Below, one piece after another: positions 1 to 6,418 of a stretch of DNA of 11,726 bases. Where the stretch lies: NCBI GenBank assembly GCA_030633365.1, contig DAOVSY010000055.1, forward strand, positions 1 to 11,726, given 5' to 3'. The notes under the pieces were generated by a model that was not told where the DNA came from, did no database searches, and saw only the letters and a list, made by a program, of their open reading frames with translations. The translations under genes and the position numbers were made by a program. How positions within the stretch are numbered: the first letter of the stretch is position 1; each line of letters opens with the position of its first letter. The stretch is from Spirochaetaceae bacterium. GTDB lineage: Bacteria; Spirochaetota; Spirochaetia; B11-G9.

Positions 1-134
1 AACTACAGGGGCGGCGAAATCCCAATAACCTGCTACAAGAAATTAGGGAAATAGGAAACAGATGTGCATCCCTACCCGATATCGATCATAGATCTGCAGA
101 TGAAATACTCGGATACAATGAAAATGGTTATTGA
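1..134 (+). CDS. vapB: VapB-type antitoxin, C-terminal part (truncated by window edge)
   Basis: Reading from base 3 (codons starting at multiples of three) gives an open frame to a TGA at 132-134. It ends in RCASLPDIDHRSADEILGYN and then ENGY. The cysteine-alanine, LP, and D-x-RS-x-DEILGY pattern is characteristic of the C-terminal tail of VapB antitoxins of the Rv0623/PSK-operon family. In that family this tail wraps around and blocks the PIN-domain toxin, while the missing N-terminal part carries the DNA-binding domain that autoregulates the operon. The gene begins before the window. Its last 11 bases overlap the start of vapC (124-134), the usual antitoxin-first, translationally coupled arrangement. 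The identification rests on this short tail plus the neighbouring toxin. Confidence 0.85.
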   Translation, partial: LQGRRNPNNLLQEIREIGNRCASLPDIDHRSADEILGYNENGY

Positions 135-516
135 TACTTCTGCAATAATTGCAATACTATTTGGAGAACCGGAAAATGATCGTATAACAGAAGTTATATC
201 AAAAAGTACAAAACGATTGATAAGTGCTTTTACAGCCCTTGAATGTGGAATAGTTATCGAAGCTAAAAAAGGTGAATCTGGTGGAAGAGAGCTGGATCTA
301 CTATTCCACAAATTAAATATTACAATTGTGAATATGAATGCAAAACAATATGAAATTGCAAGAACGGCATGGCGGCTATTCGGAAAAGGAAGACATCCTG
401 CAAAGCTCAATACGGGGGACTGCTGTTCCTATGCATTATCAGCTTACTCGGGAGAACCATTGTTGTTCAAAGGTGATGATTTTTCAAAGACAGATATAAG
501 TAGAGTTGAATACTAA
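124..516 (+). CDS. vapC: VapC toxin, PIN-domain ribonuclease
   Basis: A 130-residue PIN-domain protein, the usual VapC length. It should be an Mg-dependent endoribonuclease that cleaves tRNA or rRNA when freed from VapB. The acidic active site is visible: D4 in MVIDTSA, E40 in TALECG, D99 in NTGDCCSYA and D118 in FKGDDFSKTD. The segments GESGGRELDLLF, FGKGRHPAKLN and GEPLLFKGDDF are typical of the VapC group that pairs with Rv0623-like VapB. I chose the ATG at 124 because it gives the family's normal MVIDTSA N-terminus and overlaps the antitoxin stop. The frame stays open upstream to a GTG at 64, but that stretch is antitoxin coding sequence in another frame. No inactivating change is visible, so the pair is probably functional. 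It is unrelated to the sugar genes and looks like a mobile or addiction unit at the edge of the locus. Confidence 0.93.
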   Translation: MVIDTSAIIAILFGEPENDRITEVISKSTKRLISAFTALECGIVIEAKKGESGGRELDLLFHKLNITIVNMNAKQYEIARTAWRLFGKGRHPAKLNTGDCCSYALSAYSGEPLLFKGDDFSKTDISRVEY

Positions 517-565
517 ATACTTCAACGATCTTATCCTTATCAATTTAAGATGCTAGTATACACAA

Positions 566-1246
566 ATGAAATACAAATGCCTTATGATAGACCATGATGA
601 CACAACTGTAGACAGCACACCTTCTATTCACCACCCTGCTCACATAGAACAGATGAGACAACTGGGGAGATCACATGAGGCACTAAACCTGGAAAACTGG
701 TTTAAAATAAACTTCCACCCTGGTCTGGTTCATTATTTTGAACATACTCTAACCTTTACCAAAGAGGAAAACAAACTCTGCTACAAAATATGGAGAGATT
801 TTACAACTAGAGGAGACCATCCTCCATTTTTTCCCGGAATCCTAAAAATGCTGAGCCAATTTAGAATTGCGGGAGGAATAATTGTAGTCGTCTCCCATTC
901 GGAACCCGATATTATTAAAACCCACTATAAACAGCAAAAAGAATTTCCAGGTCTTTTTCCTGATCGTATTTTTGGCTGGAATGGAAATCCAAAAGAAAAT
1001 AAACCTGATATTTGGCCTGTTGTTGAAACTTTGAAGCAGTTTGATATTGAAAAAGAGGATATTCTTGTAATTGATGATCTAAAACCTGGAATAACTATGG
1101 CAATACAAGCAGGAGTAGATTCTGCTGGCGTAGGATGGAGTCAAAGTCATCAGATTCCGGAAATTAAAGCTGATCTTTCCGGTATTTGCACTTACTATTT
1201 TGAAAAAATTGAAGAGTTGGAAAACCTGATATTTACTGATAACTAA
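566..1246 (+). CDS. HAD-superfamily hydrolase (probable small-molecule phosphatase)
   Basis: A 226-residue haloacid-dehalogenase-fold protein. Motif I is IDHDDTTVDS, with nucleophile D9, acid/base D11 and T13. Motif II is VVVSHSE with S110. Motif III is a lysine in NPKENKPD (K143 or K146), and motif IV is ILVIDDLKPG with D170 and D171. The insert between motifs I and II (about residues 18-90) fits a helical C1 cap, as in phosphoglycolate phosphatase-like enzymes. The family hydrolyses phosphate monoesters such as sugar phosphates; the substrate here cannot be told. The ATG at 566 has no clear Shine-Dalgarno sequence and lies 49 bases after vapC. It converges on the URO-D-like gene with only four bases between stops. 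It could salvage a phosphorylated sugar from the neighbouring pathway, but nothing beyond proximity supports that. Confidence 0.82.
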   Translation: MKYKCLMIDHDDTTVDSTPSIHHPAHIEQMRQLGRSHEALNLENWFKINFHPGLVHYFEHTLTFTKEENKLCYKIWRDFTTRGDHPPFFPGILKMLSQFRIAGGIIVVVSHSEPDIIKTHYKQQKEFPGLFPDRIFGWNGNPKENKPDIWPVVETLKQFDIEKEDILVIDDLKPGITMAIQAGVDSAGVGWSQSHQIPEIKADLSGICTYYFEKIEELENLIFTDN

Positions 1247-1254
1247 AATTTTAG
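1243..1254. repeat. 12-bp perfect palindrome across two convergent stop codons
   Basis: CTAAAATTTTAG is its own reverse complement. It contains the TAA stop of the HAD gene on + (1244-1246) and the TAA stop of the URO-D-like gene on - (1251-1253). It is AT-rich and has no GC stem, so it is weak as a terminator. It may simply reflect two packed stop codons. Confidence 0.4.
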
Positions 1255-2507
1255 ATCCCATTAAATTCCTTTACGGCATCAATCATAGCAATAAAATTGG
1301 CTAGAGGTGTCCTTGCCTGAGTGTTATGAATTGTATTAAAAACAAAACCACCATCTTTTGAAAATATTTCACAGCGATCAAGTACTTCGGCTCTAACCTC
1401 TTCGGGAGTTCCAAAAGGGAGAGTTTGTTGTGTATCAACCCCACCGCCCCAAAAAACAATATCTTTTCCATATTCCTTTTTTAGAACTTTGGGGTCCATC
1501 CCTGTCGCAGAACACTGGACAGGGTTAATAATATCAAATCCTGAGTCAATAAACTGATCCATTAGGGTAATTACAGAACCGCAGCTATGTTTAAATGTTT
1601 TCCATGTTGTATTTTGATGAATCCACTTATTTATCCTTTTATAGTGAGGCATCCACAGATCAGTATATGAATCAGGAGAACAAAAGGTTCCAGTCTGTGT
1701 ACCAAAATCTGTACCACAAATAAAAACCATATCCACATTATTCCCAACTCTGTTCCAAATCTGATCCAAATTCTTTAATGCAATATCCACCTGACGCTCA
1801 AAAACTTCATATACATAATCTCTACGCATAACTGTTGACATATACCATTCTGTTACAGATCGTATTCCCTTTGGGCGTTTTAATTGAACAGCTGGAACAC
1901 AGGCAATATCGCCAAGGGATGTACCACCAAAAGAGGCTATTACGGCTCTTTCCGTTACACGTGCTCTTCCTGACTGAAGAGCAAAATGTTCAAGATCGTT
2001 TTGTGAAACAGGTCCAAACTCTTCAAGATTATTTTCAACATTTAGATTACCATCATCAATATCTTCCTGCCGTTCGATTGCATCAAAAAAGTAACCTCCT
2101 TCGGGCATAACAGCGCTGGGAGAAAAATTCATATCACCTTTTGGATAGATGAAAGTTTTATTTCCTTCGCTTACTGTAGTATTAAAATTACCAGGAACCA
2201 GAACTTCCAGACCATCAGGCATAACCCAGGACTTCCAGTTATCATTAGTAAAGCCGAAAAATGTTTCTCTGCCTATTACAGGTTGAACATCAACCCCCAT
2301 GGCATTCTGAAGATCCTCATCTATGATACCCAGACACTGAAAGGGTTCATGTATCTTTACAGTCCTTTTTTCAAGTTTATAATAGTCACGAAGAGCAGAT
2401 ATGATACTTGCATGTATTCCTGTTACAGCAGTGCCACCGAAGTCTAATGGGATCCTGTCCGGCTGCTTATGATTTACACTTACCATAACACGTTCTTTTG
2501 ATGTCAT
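1251..2507 (-). CDS. URO-D superfamily protein (HSCG type), distal gene of the ara-like operon
   Basis: A 418-residue TIM-barrel protein of the uroporphyrinogen decarboxylase superfamily, which also contains corrinoid:coenzyme M methyltransferases such as MtaA and MtbA. It opens with a family-typical segment (NHKQPDRIPLDFGG, residues 12-25). It has a putative metal pair in KHSCGS (H307, C309), then NPVQCSATGMDP (328-339) and GGGVDTQQTLPFGTPEEV (354-371). The third, late cysteine of MtaA-type zinc sites is absent; the equivalent stretch reads NTIHNTQ, so H394 might substitute. The RQAGRYLPEY signature of true HemE is missing, so haem synthesis is very unlikely. The ATG at 2507 has GAGGAG six bases upstream (2514-2519). 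It follows araH by 39 bases and is probably co-transcribed with the importer. A role in processing the imported compound, perhaps a methyl or carboxyl transfer, is inference. Confidence 0.85.
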   Translation of the reverse strand: MTSKERVMVSVNHKQPDRIPLDFGGTAVTGIHASIISALRDYYKLEKRTVKIHEPFQCLGIIDEDLQNAMGVDVQPVIGRETFFGFTNDNWKSWVMPDGLEVLVPGNFNTTVSEGNKTFIYPKGDMNFSPSAVMPEGGYFFDAIERQEDIDDGNLNVENNLEEFGPVSQNDLEHFALQSGRARVTERAVIASFGGTSLGDIACVPAVQLKRPKGIRSVTEWYMSTVMRRDYVYEVFERQVDIALKNLDQIWNRVGNNVDMVFICGTDFGTQTGTFCSPDSYTDLWMPHYKRINKWIHQNTTWKTFKHSCGSVITLMDQFIDSGFDIINPVQCSATGMDPKVLKKEYGKDIVFWGGGVDTQQTLPFGTPEEVRAEVLDRCEIFSKDGGFVFNTIHNTQARTPLANFIAMIDAVKEFNGI

Positions 2508-2546
2508 AAAATACTCCTCACCAATATAAGCTAAGATACTGATATC

Positions 2547-3527
2547 TTAAATTCTTTTTGTTTGCTTTAGCTGATCTATAAGTACAGCTATCAGTAATAT
2601 CAAACCACGAACAACATACTGATAAAAAGCAGGAATATTCATAAGATTCATTGCATTTTGTATTGTTCCCATAATAAGAACACCTACAATAGCTCCAGCA
2701 ATTGGAGCAATACCACCGGAAAGAGAAACCCCGCCCAACACACATGCGGATATTACATCCAGAGAGAATCCAACAGAAGTATTCGGTTGACCACTTGTCA
2801 TTCTTGAAGCAAGAACAACACCGGCAAACCCAGCCATAGAACCCTGAAGTGTAAAAATAATTATCTTAATGCGATCAACATTTATACCAGCAAGCCTGGC
2901 TGCTTCAATATTCCCTCCAATAGCAAGAGTATTCTTTCCATATGTTGTTCTGTTAAGGAGTATTCCAAAAATAATAAACATTATCACTGTAATCCAGATA
3001 GGATTGGGTATACCAAGAATCCTGCTGTTCCCAAGAACAAAAAATCGTGCATCTGAAATACCGACAGCACTGCCTCCGGAAACTATAAAGGCAAGGCCAT
3101 GAACAATCTGCATCATTGCCAGGGTTGTTATAAGTGCATTAATTTTTGCTTTTGCTATAATTATTCCGTTTAAAAAACCAATAACTCCTCCACCGATAAT
3201 TCCGGCAATAATTCCAATAAGAATACTTCCTGTTGAATTTATAACCATAGCAGCCGTAACTCCCGAGAAGGCAACTATAGCCTCAACAGACAGGTCAAAA
3301 TCTCCGGAAGCAAGAGCAAAAAGCATAGTCATTGCTACCATTCCAACCATAGAAACCGACAGCGCCAAACCAATCATATTTCTGACAGTAAAAAAATAGG
3401 GAACAAAAATCGAAAGAACAATAAATAATCCTAAATAGATTATTATCATCCCGGAACTTTCCCACAAAGATTTGAGGAATTTATTATTTATACTCATTCC
3501 CAGTTTCATGCTTTTAGATCCACTCAT
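2547..3527 (-). CDS. araH: AraH-like sugar ABC transporter permease
   Basis: A 326-residue inner-membrane permease of the AraH/RbsC family, very hydrophobic, with roughly eight to ten membrane segments. The resemblance to E. coli AraH is strong as I recall it: ALASGDFDLSV (71-81), AKINALITTLAMMQIV (127-142), TTYGKNTLAIGGN (194-206), SRMTSGQP (241-248), VISACVLGGVSL (258-269), NAMNLMNI (291-298) and QYVVRGLILL (303-312). The cytoplasmic loop GGNIEAARLAGI (204-215) is the likely coupling helix that receives the ATPase. It probably works as a homodimer with one double-domain AraG and the binding protein AraF. AAGGAG lies five bases before the ATG (3533-3538), and araG ends 17 bases upstream. The order araF-araG-araH matches the enterobacterial operon. 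Confidence 0.94.
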   Translation of the reverse strand: MSGSKSMKLGMSINNKFLKSLWESSGMIIIYLGLFIVLSIFVPYFFTVRNMIGLALSVSMVGMVAMTMLFALASGDFDLSVEAIVAFSGVTAAMVINSTGSILIGIIAGIIGGGVIGFLNGIIIAKAKINALITTLAMMQIVHGLAFIVSGGSAVGISDARFFVLGNSRILGIPNPIWITVIMFIIFGILLNRTTYGKNTLAIGGNIEAARLAGINVDRIKIIIFTLQGSMAGFAGVVLASRMTSGQPNTSVGFSLDVISACVLGGVSLSGGIAPIAGAIVGVLIMGTIQNAMNLMNIPAFYQYVVRGLILLIAVLIDQLKQTKRI

Positions 3528-3544
3528 TTCAACTCCTTAATTCT

Positions 3545-5038
3545 TCAATCATTTATCGGTAGAGCATGGGACAGAATTATTTCCTGAGAGGCATCATCTC
3601 TATTAACCGATTCTACAAATTTTCCTTCTCTCATAACAATTATTCTATCTGCCACACCAAGCACTTCAGGAAGATCACTGGAGACAAAAATTATCCCCTT
3701 CCCCTCTTCTGCAAGATTATACATAAGCTTATATATTTCATTCTTGGTACCAACATCTATACCCCTGGTAGGTTCATCCATTAAAAGAACATTTATATTC
3801 TCTCCCAGCCATCTGGCAAGTATAACTTTCTGCTGATTTCCTCCGGAAAGATTACCTACCATCTGATCTTTAGAAGGGGTCTTAATATCCAGTTTTTTGA
3901 TAAAGCTATTTGTATTTTCCGTTTCTTTTTTTCTATCCAGGAAAATCCTTAGTTTATTAAAATGGCGTCTTACACTAATGTTTATATTTTCATCTACACT
4001 TCTTACAGCTATAATCCCTTCATCTTTGCGATCTTCGGGACAAAGAGCCATCCCTTCTTTTATTGCTTTGGAAGGGGAAAGTATATTTACTTCTTTATTG
4101 TTTATAAATGTTGTTCCTGATTCCTTTTTTTCTGCACCGTAGAGCAGTTTTAAGAATTCAGTTCGCCCTGCACCTACAAGACCAAAAAATCCTACTATCT
4201 CTCCCTTTTTTACAGTTAAAGAAAAAGGTTCTGAAAGCCCCAGACCCATAAGGTCTTTAACATCAAGAACAACTTCTCCATGAGTTCTGGATCTATAACT
4301 GTATATATCTTCAATTGAACGACCAACCATTTTATTTACCAGCAAGTCATGATCTACAGAAGACATATTGGAAAATGTTTCAATCTTTTCCCCATCCCGG
4401 AAAACTGTTACTTCATCACAGATATCAAAAATTTCTTCCATCCTGTGAGTAATATAGATTACAGAACGTCCTGTTTCTTTCAGTTCTTTAATAATTTTAT
4501 ACAACTGTTTAATTTCCCTGCTGGAAAGGGAACTTGTAGGTTCATCAAAAGCAATAATCCTGGCATTATGCAACAAAGCTTTGCCAATCTCTATCATCTG
4601 CCTTTGACCAATCGACAGTTCCTTTATCTTTGTGTCCGGGGATATGTTTTCCAGAAGAAATTTTAATTCGCCTTCTGCAATCTTATTCATCTTTTTTTTA
4701 TCAAGAAATCCCGACTTAGTCGGCATATGTCCGAGCAGAAGATTTTCCGCTACTGTCATTTCAGGAATAAGATTGAGCTCCTGATAGATAACAGCTACTC
4801 CGGCATCAAGAGCATCCCTGGTATTGTGAAAATCTTTAACTAAGCCATCAATAAATATTTCACCACTTGTAGGATAGTACGCCCCACTTAATATTTTTAG
4901 CAGTGTTGATTTGCCGGCACCATTTTCTCCAATAAGACCATGCACGCTCCCTTCAGAGACCTGAAAGGATACATCATTAAGAGCAACTACTCCGGGAAAT
5001 GTTTTTCTTACTGATTTAAATTCCAGATATGGTTTCAT
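3545..5038 (-). CDS. araG: AraG-like sugar ABC transporter ATP-binding protein (two ABC domains)
   Basis: A 497-residue tandem ATPase that powers monosaccharide import. The N-terminal domain (about 1-240) has Walker [10 protein letters not shown] (37-45), Q-loop IYQEL (Q86), signature LSIGQRQ (141-147), Walker [11 protein letters not shown] (161-170) and switch histidine H198 in [10 protein letters not shown]. The C-terminal domain (about 255-490) has the degenerate Walker [10 protein letters not shown] (286-294) usual in this family, signature LSGGNQQ (397-403) and [13 protein letters not shown] (418-430). Segments such as [34 protein letters not shown] and [11 protein letters not shown] match AraG closely. 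The ATG at 5038 is preceded by AGGAG at an unusually long 12-base spacing, with a three-codon reading frame in between (separate entry). All catalytic residues of the N-terminal domain are present, in contrast to the ABC domain fused to the kinase at 7726-9537. Confidence 0.95.
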   Translation of the reverse strand: MKPYLEFKSVRKTFPGVVALNDVSFQVSEGSVHGLIGENGAGKSTLLKILSGAYYPTSGEIFIDGLVKDFHNTRDALDAGVAVIYQELNLIPEMTVAENLLLGHMPTKSGFLDKKKMNKIAEGELKFLLENISPDTKIKELSIGQRQMIEIGKALLHNARIIAFDEPTSSLSSREIKQLYKIIKELKETGRSVIYITHRMEEIFDICDEVTVFRDGEKIETFSNMSSVDHDLLVNKMVGRSIEDIYSYRSRTHGEVVLDVKDLMGLGLSEPFSLTVKKGEIVGFFGLVGAGRTEFLKLLYGAEKKESGTTFINNKEVNILSPSKAIKEGMALCPEDRKDEGIIAVRSVDENINISVRRHFNKLRIFLDRKKETENTNSFIKKLDIKTPSKDQMVGNLSGGNQQKVILARWLGENINVLLMDEPTRGIDVGTKNEIYKLMYNLAEEGKGIIFVSSDLPEVLGVADRIIVMREGKFVESVNRDDASQEIILSHALPIND

Positions 5039-5055
5039 AAATGCATCGATCTCCT
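5035..5055 (-). promoter_or_regulatory. araG ribosome binding site with overlapping three-codon upstream ORF
   Basis: On the - strand the order is AGGAG (5055-5051), four bases, then ATG-CAT-TTA-TGA (5046-5035). The A of that TGA's preceding codon begins the araG ATG (5038-5036), so the mini-ORF M-H-L stops inside the araG start. The Shine-Dalgarno is 12 bases from the araG ATG and four from the mini-ORF ATG. Neither spacing is ideal, so initiation at the first ATG followed by re-initiation is possible. It could equally be chance. Confidence 0.4.
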
Positions 5056-5071
5056 ACTGAATATATTAGCA

Positions 5072-5097
5072 GAACCGCAGCTATAGAGCTGCGGTTC
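5072..5097 (-). other. Intercistronic hairpin between araF and araG
   Basis: Perfect 11-bp inverted repeat: GAACCGCAGCT (5072-5082), loop ATAG, AGCTGCGGTTC (5087-5097). It is GC-rich against an AT-rich background. It lies 30 bases after the araF stop and 33 bases before the araG start. Neither strand continues into a T run, so it is not a classical intrinsic terminator. Its likely role is to protect the 3' end of araF mRNA or slow read-through, so that the binding protein is made in excess over the membrane complex, as known for malE-malF. Confidence 0.7.
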
Positions 5098-5127
5098 CAC
5101 ATTCAAATGAAAATTTAATATTAAAAT

Positions 5128-6126
5128 TTAGTTATTCGCCATAACTTCTACATAATTATCTCTGTTAATCATAACAGCAGATGTAAAGGTTGTTGCAGGA
5201 GGTTTAACACCATCTACAATCCAGTTATACAATAATTCTGCTGTTTCAAACCCATGTCGGTATGGACTAATTAAAGCTGTTGCATAAAATCCTGTCATTT
5301 CTGTTTTTTCAAATTCGTTGGTTGCTGTACCGCTGCCGCCGATTCCTACAGAAACTATATCTTCAACACCAAATCCTCCGCCTTCCAGAGCTCTTGTTCC
5401 ACCCATTGCAGCTTCATCATTAAGACCACCAACCATCCAGTGTTTAATTTCAGGATGTTTTGTCAGTGTAATATTTGCAGCATTAAAACCACCTTCAGTA
5501 TCTGTAGTTTTTTCAGGAGATTCAAAAATATAGGCTTCATCAAAACCAGCTTCAACAAGTGCATCTGTCATACCATCAGTTCTTGATTTAGCAGTAGGAA
5601 GTTCATTAAAACTAACTCTTAAAAATCCGGTTTCACTCTGTTTCCAGCCTCTTTCCTTCATCTGAGCCATCATAGTGTCACCAACTTGTCGACCTATTTT
5701 ATAAGCTGAAATCCCCATGTAAGGAACATCTTCCATAGGATTACCATCTGCACCAAGAAATCTATCATCAACAGCTATAACCTTTAGACCTACTGCATTG
5801 GCTTTTGCCATAATTGCAGGACCAAGATTAACGTCGGGAGTACAAATTACAAAACCCTGAGCTCCCTGTGCAGCAAGATTATCAATTGCAGAAAGTACTT
5901 TTTCACCATCAGGTGTACCTATTTTAACAACTTCAAAACCATACTTCTCTCCAGCCTGTTCAGCGAATTTCCATTCGTTCTGGAACCATGGTTCTTCGGG
6001 CATCTTTACCAGAAAACCAATTTTGACTGGTGCATCACCATCTTCTTTTGCTCCAGCAGCAAAAAGAACACTGGTAAAACTAAGTGCAATAATCATTACC
6101 AGTAATAAAGCTAAAAATTTTTTCAT
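5128..6126 (-). CDS. araF: AraF-like periplasmic sugar-binding protein
   Basis: A 332-residue secreted solute-binding protein. Residues 1-24 are a signal peptide (KK, then a hydrophobic core to SVLFAA) with no lipobox cysteine, so it is probably a soluble periplasmic protein. The mature part is strikingly like E. coli AraF as I recall it: GFLVKMPEEPWFQNEWKFA (37-55), NLAAQGAQGFVICTPD (83-98), KVIAVDDRF (115-123), NELPTAKSRTDG (174-185) and KHWMVGGLND (228-237). Conserved sugar contacts are K41, E45, W47, F48, D120/D121, T178, R182 and N236. Positions matching E. coli M108, M204, N232 and P254 appear to be I139, L235, G263 and I286, so the ligand may not be L-arabinose. AGGAGAG lies five bases before the ATG (6132-6138). 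It is the first gene of the operon, expressed from the sigma-54-type promoter at 6199-6214. Confidence 0.93.
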   Translation of the reverse strand: MKKFLALLLVMIIALSFTSVLFAAGAKEDGDAPVKIGFLVKMPEEPWFQNEWKFAEQAGEKYGFEVVKIGTPDGEKVLSAIDNLAAQGAQGFVICTPDVNLGPAIMAKANAVGLKVIAVDDRFLGADGNPMEDVPYMGISAYKIGRQVGDTMMAQMKERGWKQSETGFLRVSFNELPTAKSRTDGMTDALVEAGFDEAYIFESPEKTTDTEGGFNAANITLTKHPEIKHWMVGGLNDEAAMGGTRALEGGGFGVEDIVSVGIGGSGTATNEFEKTEMTGFYATALISPYRHGFETAELLYNWIVDGVKPPATTFTSAVMINRDNYVEVMANN

Positions 6127-6148
6127 TCAATCTCTCCTTTGGTTGCAT

Positions 6149-6179
6149 AGCCGAGCAGGGACGCAGTCCCGACCAGGCT
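6149..6179 (-). other. Stem-loop in the araF 5' leader
   Basis: GGGAC-GCA-GTCCC (6158-6170) is a perfect 5-bp stem with a 3-base loop, flanked by AGCC (6149-6152) and GGCT (6176-6179), which can pair as an outer stem. It would sit in the first 40 bases of a transcript starting near 6188, ahead of the exposed ribosome binding site. It may stabilise the 5' end. I recognise no riboswitch. Confidence 0.45.
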
Positions 6180-6198
6180 TATAGTTTTACTTTTATAC

Positions 6199-6214
6199 AG
6201 CAATAAGTATGCCA
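6199..6214 (-). promoter_or_regulatory. Sigma-54 (RpoN) promoter of the araFGH-uroD operon
   Basis: The - strand reads TGGCATACTTATTGCT. This has GG at -24 and GC at -12 with the exact ten-base separation, matching the TGGCAY-N5-TTGCW consensus. The predicted start is near 6188, giving a leader of about 62 bases before araF. The adjacent regulator at 6419 is a sigma-54 activator, so promoter and activator fit each other. Between the promoter and the palindrome at 6258-6295 lies a 24-bp stretch of pure A/T (6217-6240), which could help the DNA bend. Confidence 0.8.
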
Positions 6215-6257
6215 TGTAAAAATTTAAAATATAAAATTTAGATATCTCTCTATCTTA

Positions 6258-6295
6258 CAGTAGTTTACAATATAATAGATTATAGTAAACTATTG
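6258..6295. promoter_or_regulatory. Nested inverted repeat, candidate enhancer/operator for the response regulator
   Basis: The outer arms TAGTTTAC (6261-6268) and GTAAACTA (6285-6292) are perfect complements. With one mismatch they extend to 11 bp (6258-6268 and 6285-6295). Between them lies a second perfect palindrome, TATAAT-AG-ATTATA (6271-6284). The element is about 73-104 bp upstream of the predicted araF start, the normal range for NtrC-type activator sites. It also touches the -35 box of the promoter facing the regulator (6293-6298), so one bound protein could activate araF and repress its own gene. Confidence 0.6.
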
Positions 6296-6321
6296 TTATA
6301 CTAATTATCTGAGTATATAAT
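6293..6321 (+). promoter_or_regulatory. Sigma-70-type promoter for the two-component system
   Basis: -35 TTGTTA (6293-6298), a 17-base spacer, and -10 TATAAT (6316-6321), a perfect consensus -10 box. The predicted start near 6328 leaves a leader of about 90 bases. The -35 box abuts the right arm of the palindrome, suggesting autoregulation. The region is AT-rich, so chance matches are possible, but the spacing and -10 box are good. Confidence 0.6.
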
Positions 6322-6342
6322 ACCCCAAAGATCAGGAAAGTA

Positions 6343-6360
6343 TGGGAAAAAATATTCCCA
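6343..6360 (+). other. Small hairpin in the regulator leader
   Basis: TGGGAA (6343-6348), six-base loop, TTCCCA (6355-6360). It lies about 15 bases into the predicted leader. No T run follows closely, so it is not an obvious attenuator. It could alternatively be part of a protein site, as it is a dyad. Confidence 0.35.
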
Positions 6361-6382
6361 CCTATTCATTAATTTTCAACTC

Positions 6383-6411
6383 TTGAGTTTTATCTAAACA
6401 CAATCTAATAT
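6383..6411 (+). promoter_or_regulatory. Possible second promoter giving a leaderless regulator mRNA
   Basis: TTGAGT (6383-6388), 17-base spacer, TAATAT (6406-6411). Each box matches consensus at four of six positions. A start seven or eight bases after the -10 box would fall on the ATG at 6419, giving a leaderless transcript. That would fit the absence of a Shine-Dalgarno there. It is weaker than the promoter at 6293-6321. Confidence 0.3.
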
Positions 6412-6418
6412 ATGATAC

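Noticed and set aside
64..123. Longer VapC starting at the GTG at 64
   Set aside because: This stretch codes for the VapB tail in another frame, and the ATG at 124 gives the family's exact N-terminus.
1251..2507. Annotation as hemE (uroporphyrinogen decarboxylase of haem synthesis), also considered for 9544-10632
   Set aside because: Neither protein has the N-terminal RQAGRYLPEY segment of true HemE, no haem gene is near, and the context is sugar transport.
2518..2745. A 75-residue cysteine-rich reading frame on the - strand
   Set aside because: It lies largely in the coding sequence of araH in another frame. The cysteine and tyrosine richness comes from that, with no family resemblance.
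5072..5097. Rho-independent terminator after araF
   Set aside because: No run of T follows the stem on either strand.
6149..6179. Riboswitch in the araF leader
   Set aside because: Only a short simple stem-loop is visible; no known aptamer core is recognisable.
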